Assembly (NCBI GenBank): GCA_023663915.1
Contig: JAMPGN010000118.1
Location: 1 to 13,151, forward strand
DNA length: 13,151 nucleotides
Direction: 5' to 3'
Origin: Eubacterium sp.
GTDB taxonomy: Bacteria; Bacillota_A; Clostridia; Lachnospirales; Lachnospiraceae
The translations under genes and the position numbers were made by a program. The notes under the pieces are model-generated. The model ran no database searches. It was not told where the DNA came from and worked only from the letters and a program-made list of their open reading frames with translations. Position 1 is the first letter of the stretch. Every line of letters starts with the position of its first letter. Below, piece after piece: positions 13,065 through 13,151 of the stretch.

Positions 13065-13151
13065 CTATTTGTATAAGTGAAATTCATTTTTTGTAAGCCC
13101 CATATCTAAGGCGCGATACATATATCGAGCAGCAATAGAGGAATATGGATT
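13065..13151 (-). CDS. 3' end of a gene running off the right edge
   Basis: Reading leftwards from the window edge, 28 codons are open (NPYSSIAARYMYRALD..., ending ...KNEFHLYK) and stop at TAG (13065-13067). The stop codon abuts the ribosome binding site of the probable endonuclease gene (TAGGAG), with 12 bases to that gene's start, so the two are very likely one operon. The segment looks helical and gives no family. It may be another component of the restriction-modification system, such as a second nuclease or methyltransferase subunit. Confidence 0.6.
   Translation of the reverse strand, partial: NPYSSIAARYMYRALDMGLTKNEFHLYK

Noticed and set aside
1..13151. CRISPR array, tRNA, rRNA or IS element
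   Set aside because: No regularly spaced repeats beyond the three-copy operator, no cloverleaf with a conserved TTC arm, and no DDE transposase with terminal repeats were seen. The Rpn-type gene is only loosely called a transposase and has no terminal inverted repeats.

Overview
The window looks like chromosome from a Gram-positive anaerobe of the Lachnospiraceae / Clostridium cluster XIVa type. Supporting this are strong GGAGG-type ribosome binding sites, short intrinsic terminators, sigma-A-like promoters, a ferredoxin-rich flavin oxidoreductase, a clostridial-style nicotinate phosphoribosyltransferase and an Rpn-type nuclease gene of a kind that is common in that family. The assignment is an inference from gene content; there is no rRNA or tRNA here. 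The flanks (1-480 and roughly 10740-13151) look more AT-rich than the middle, which fits recently acquired DNA.

Left edge (1-481): a small XRE-family repressor gene (207-473) is divergent from a gene that runs off the left end (start codon at 46, minus strand). Three copies of AATAGGTCAA lie between them and overlap a well-formed minus-strand promoter, so this looks like a self-regulated switch. Next is pncB (488-1939, minus), which recycles nicotinate to NAD, followed by a 355-base gap with several inverted repeats.

Centre (2225-7338): a four-gene plus-strand cluster encodes HypB (GTPase nickel chaperone), a 930-residue fusion of Fe-S ferredoxin-type domains with a GltD-like FAD/NAD(P)H oxidoreductase, HypA (nickel/zinc chaperone) and a tryptophan-rich multi-pass membrane protein that resembles an uncharacterised family. 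No hydrogenase, urease or other known nickel-enzyme subunit, and no hypCDEF, lies in the window. HypA overlaps the oxidoreductase gene by 8 bases. This is the best candidate for an undescribed system: nickel delivery tied to a soluble redox protein and a membrane partner. A hairpin that terminates both strands closes it.

Right-centre (7389-10748): a minus-strand Rpn/PD-(D/E)XK protein gene with a leader that can fold to hide its ribosome binding site; then plus-strand rmuC (DNA recombination) and a HAD-family phosphatase with its own terminator.

Right edge (10854-13151): a DNA cytosine-5 methyltransferase gene (plus) faces a 334-residue unrecognised protein (minus) that is probably the partner restriction enzyme. 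The last 29 codons of another minus-strand gene lie directly upstream of it and probably share its transcript. Together these look like a type II restriction-modification island.
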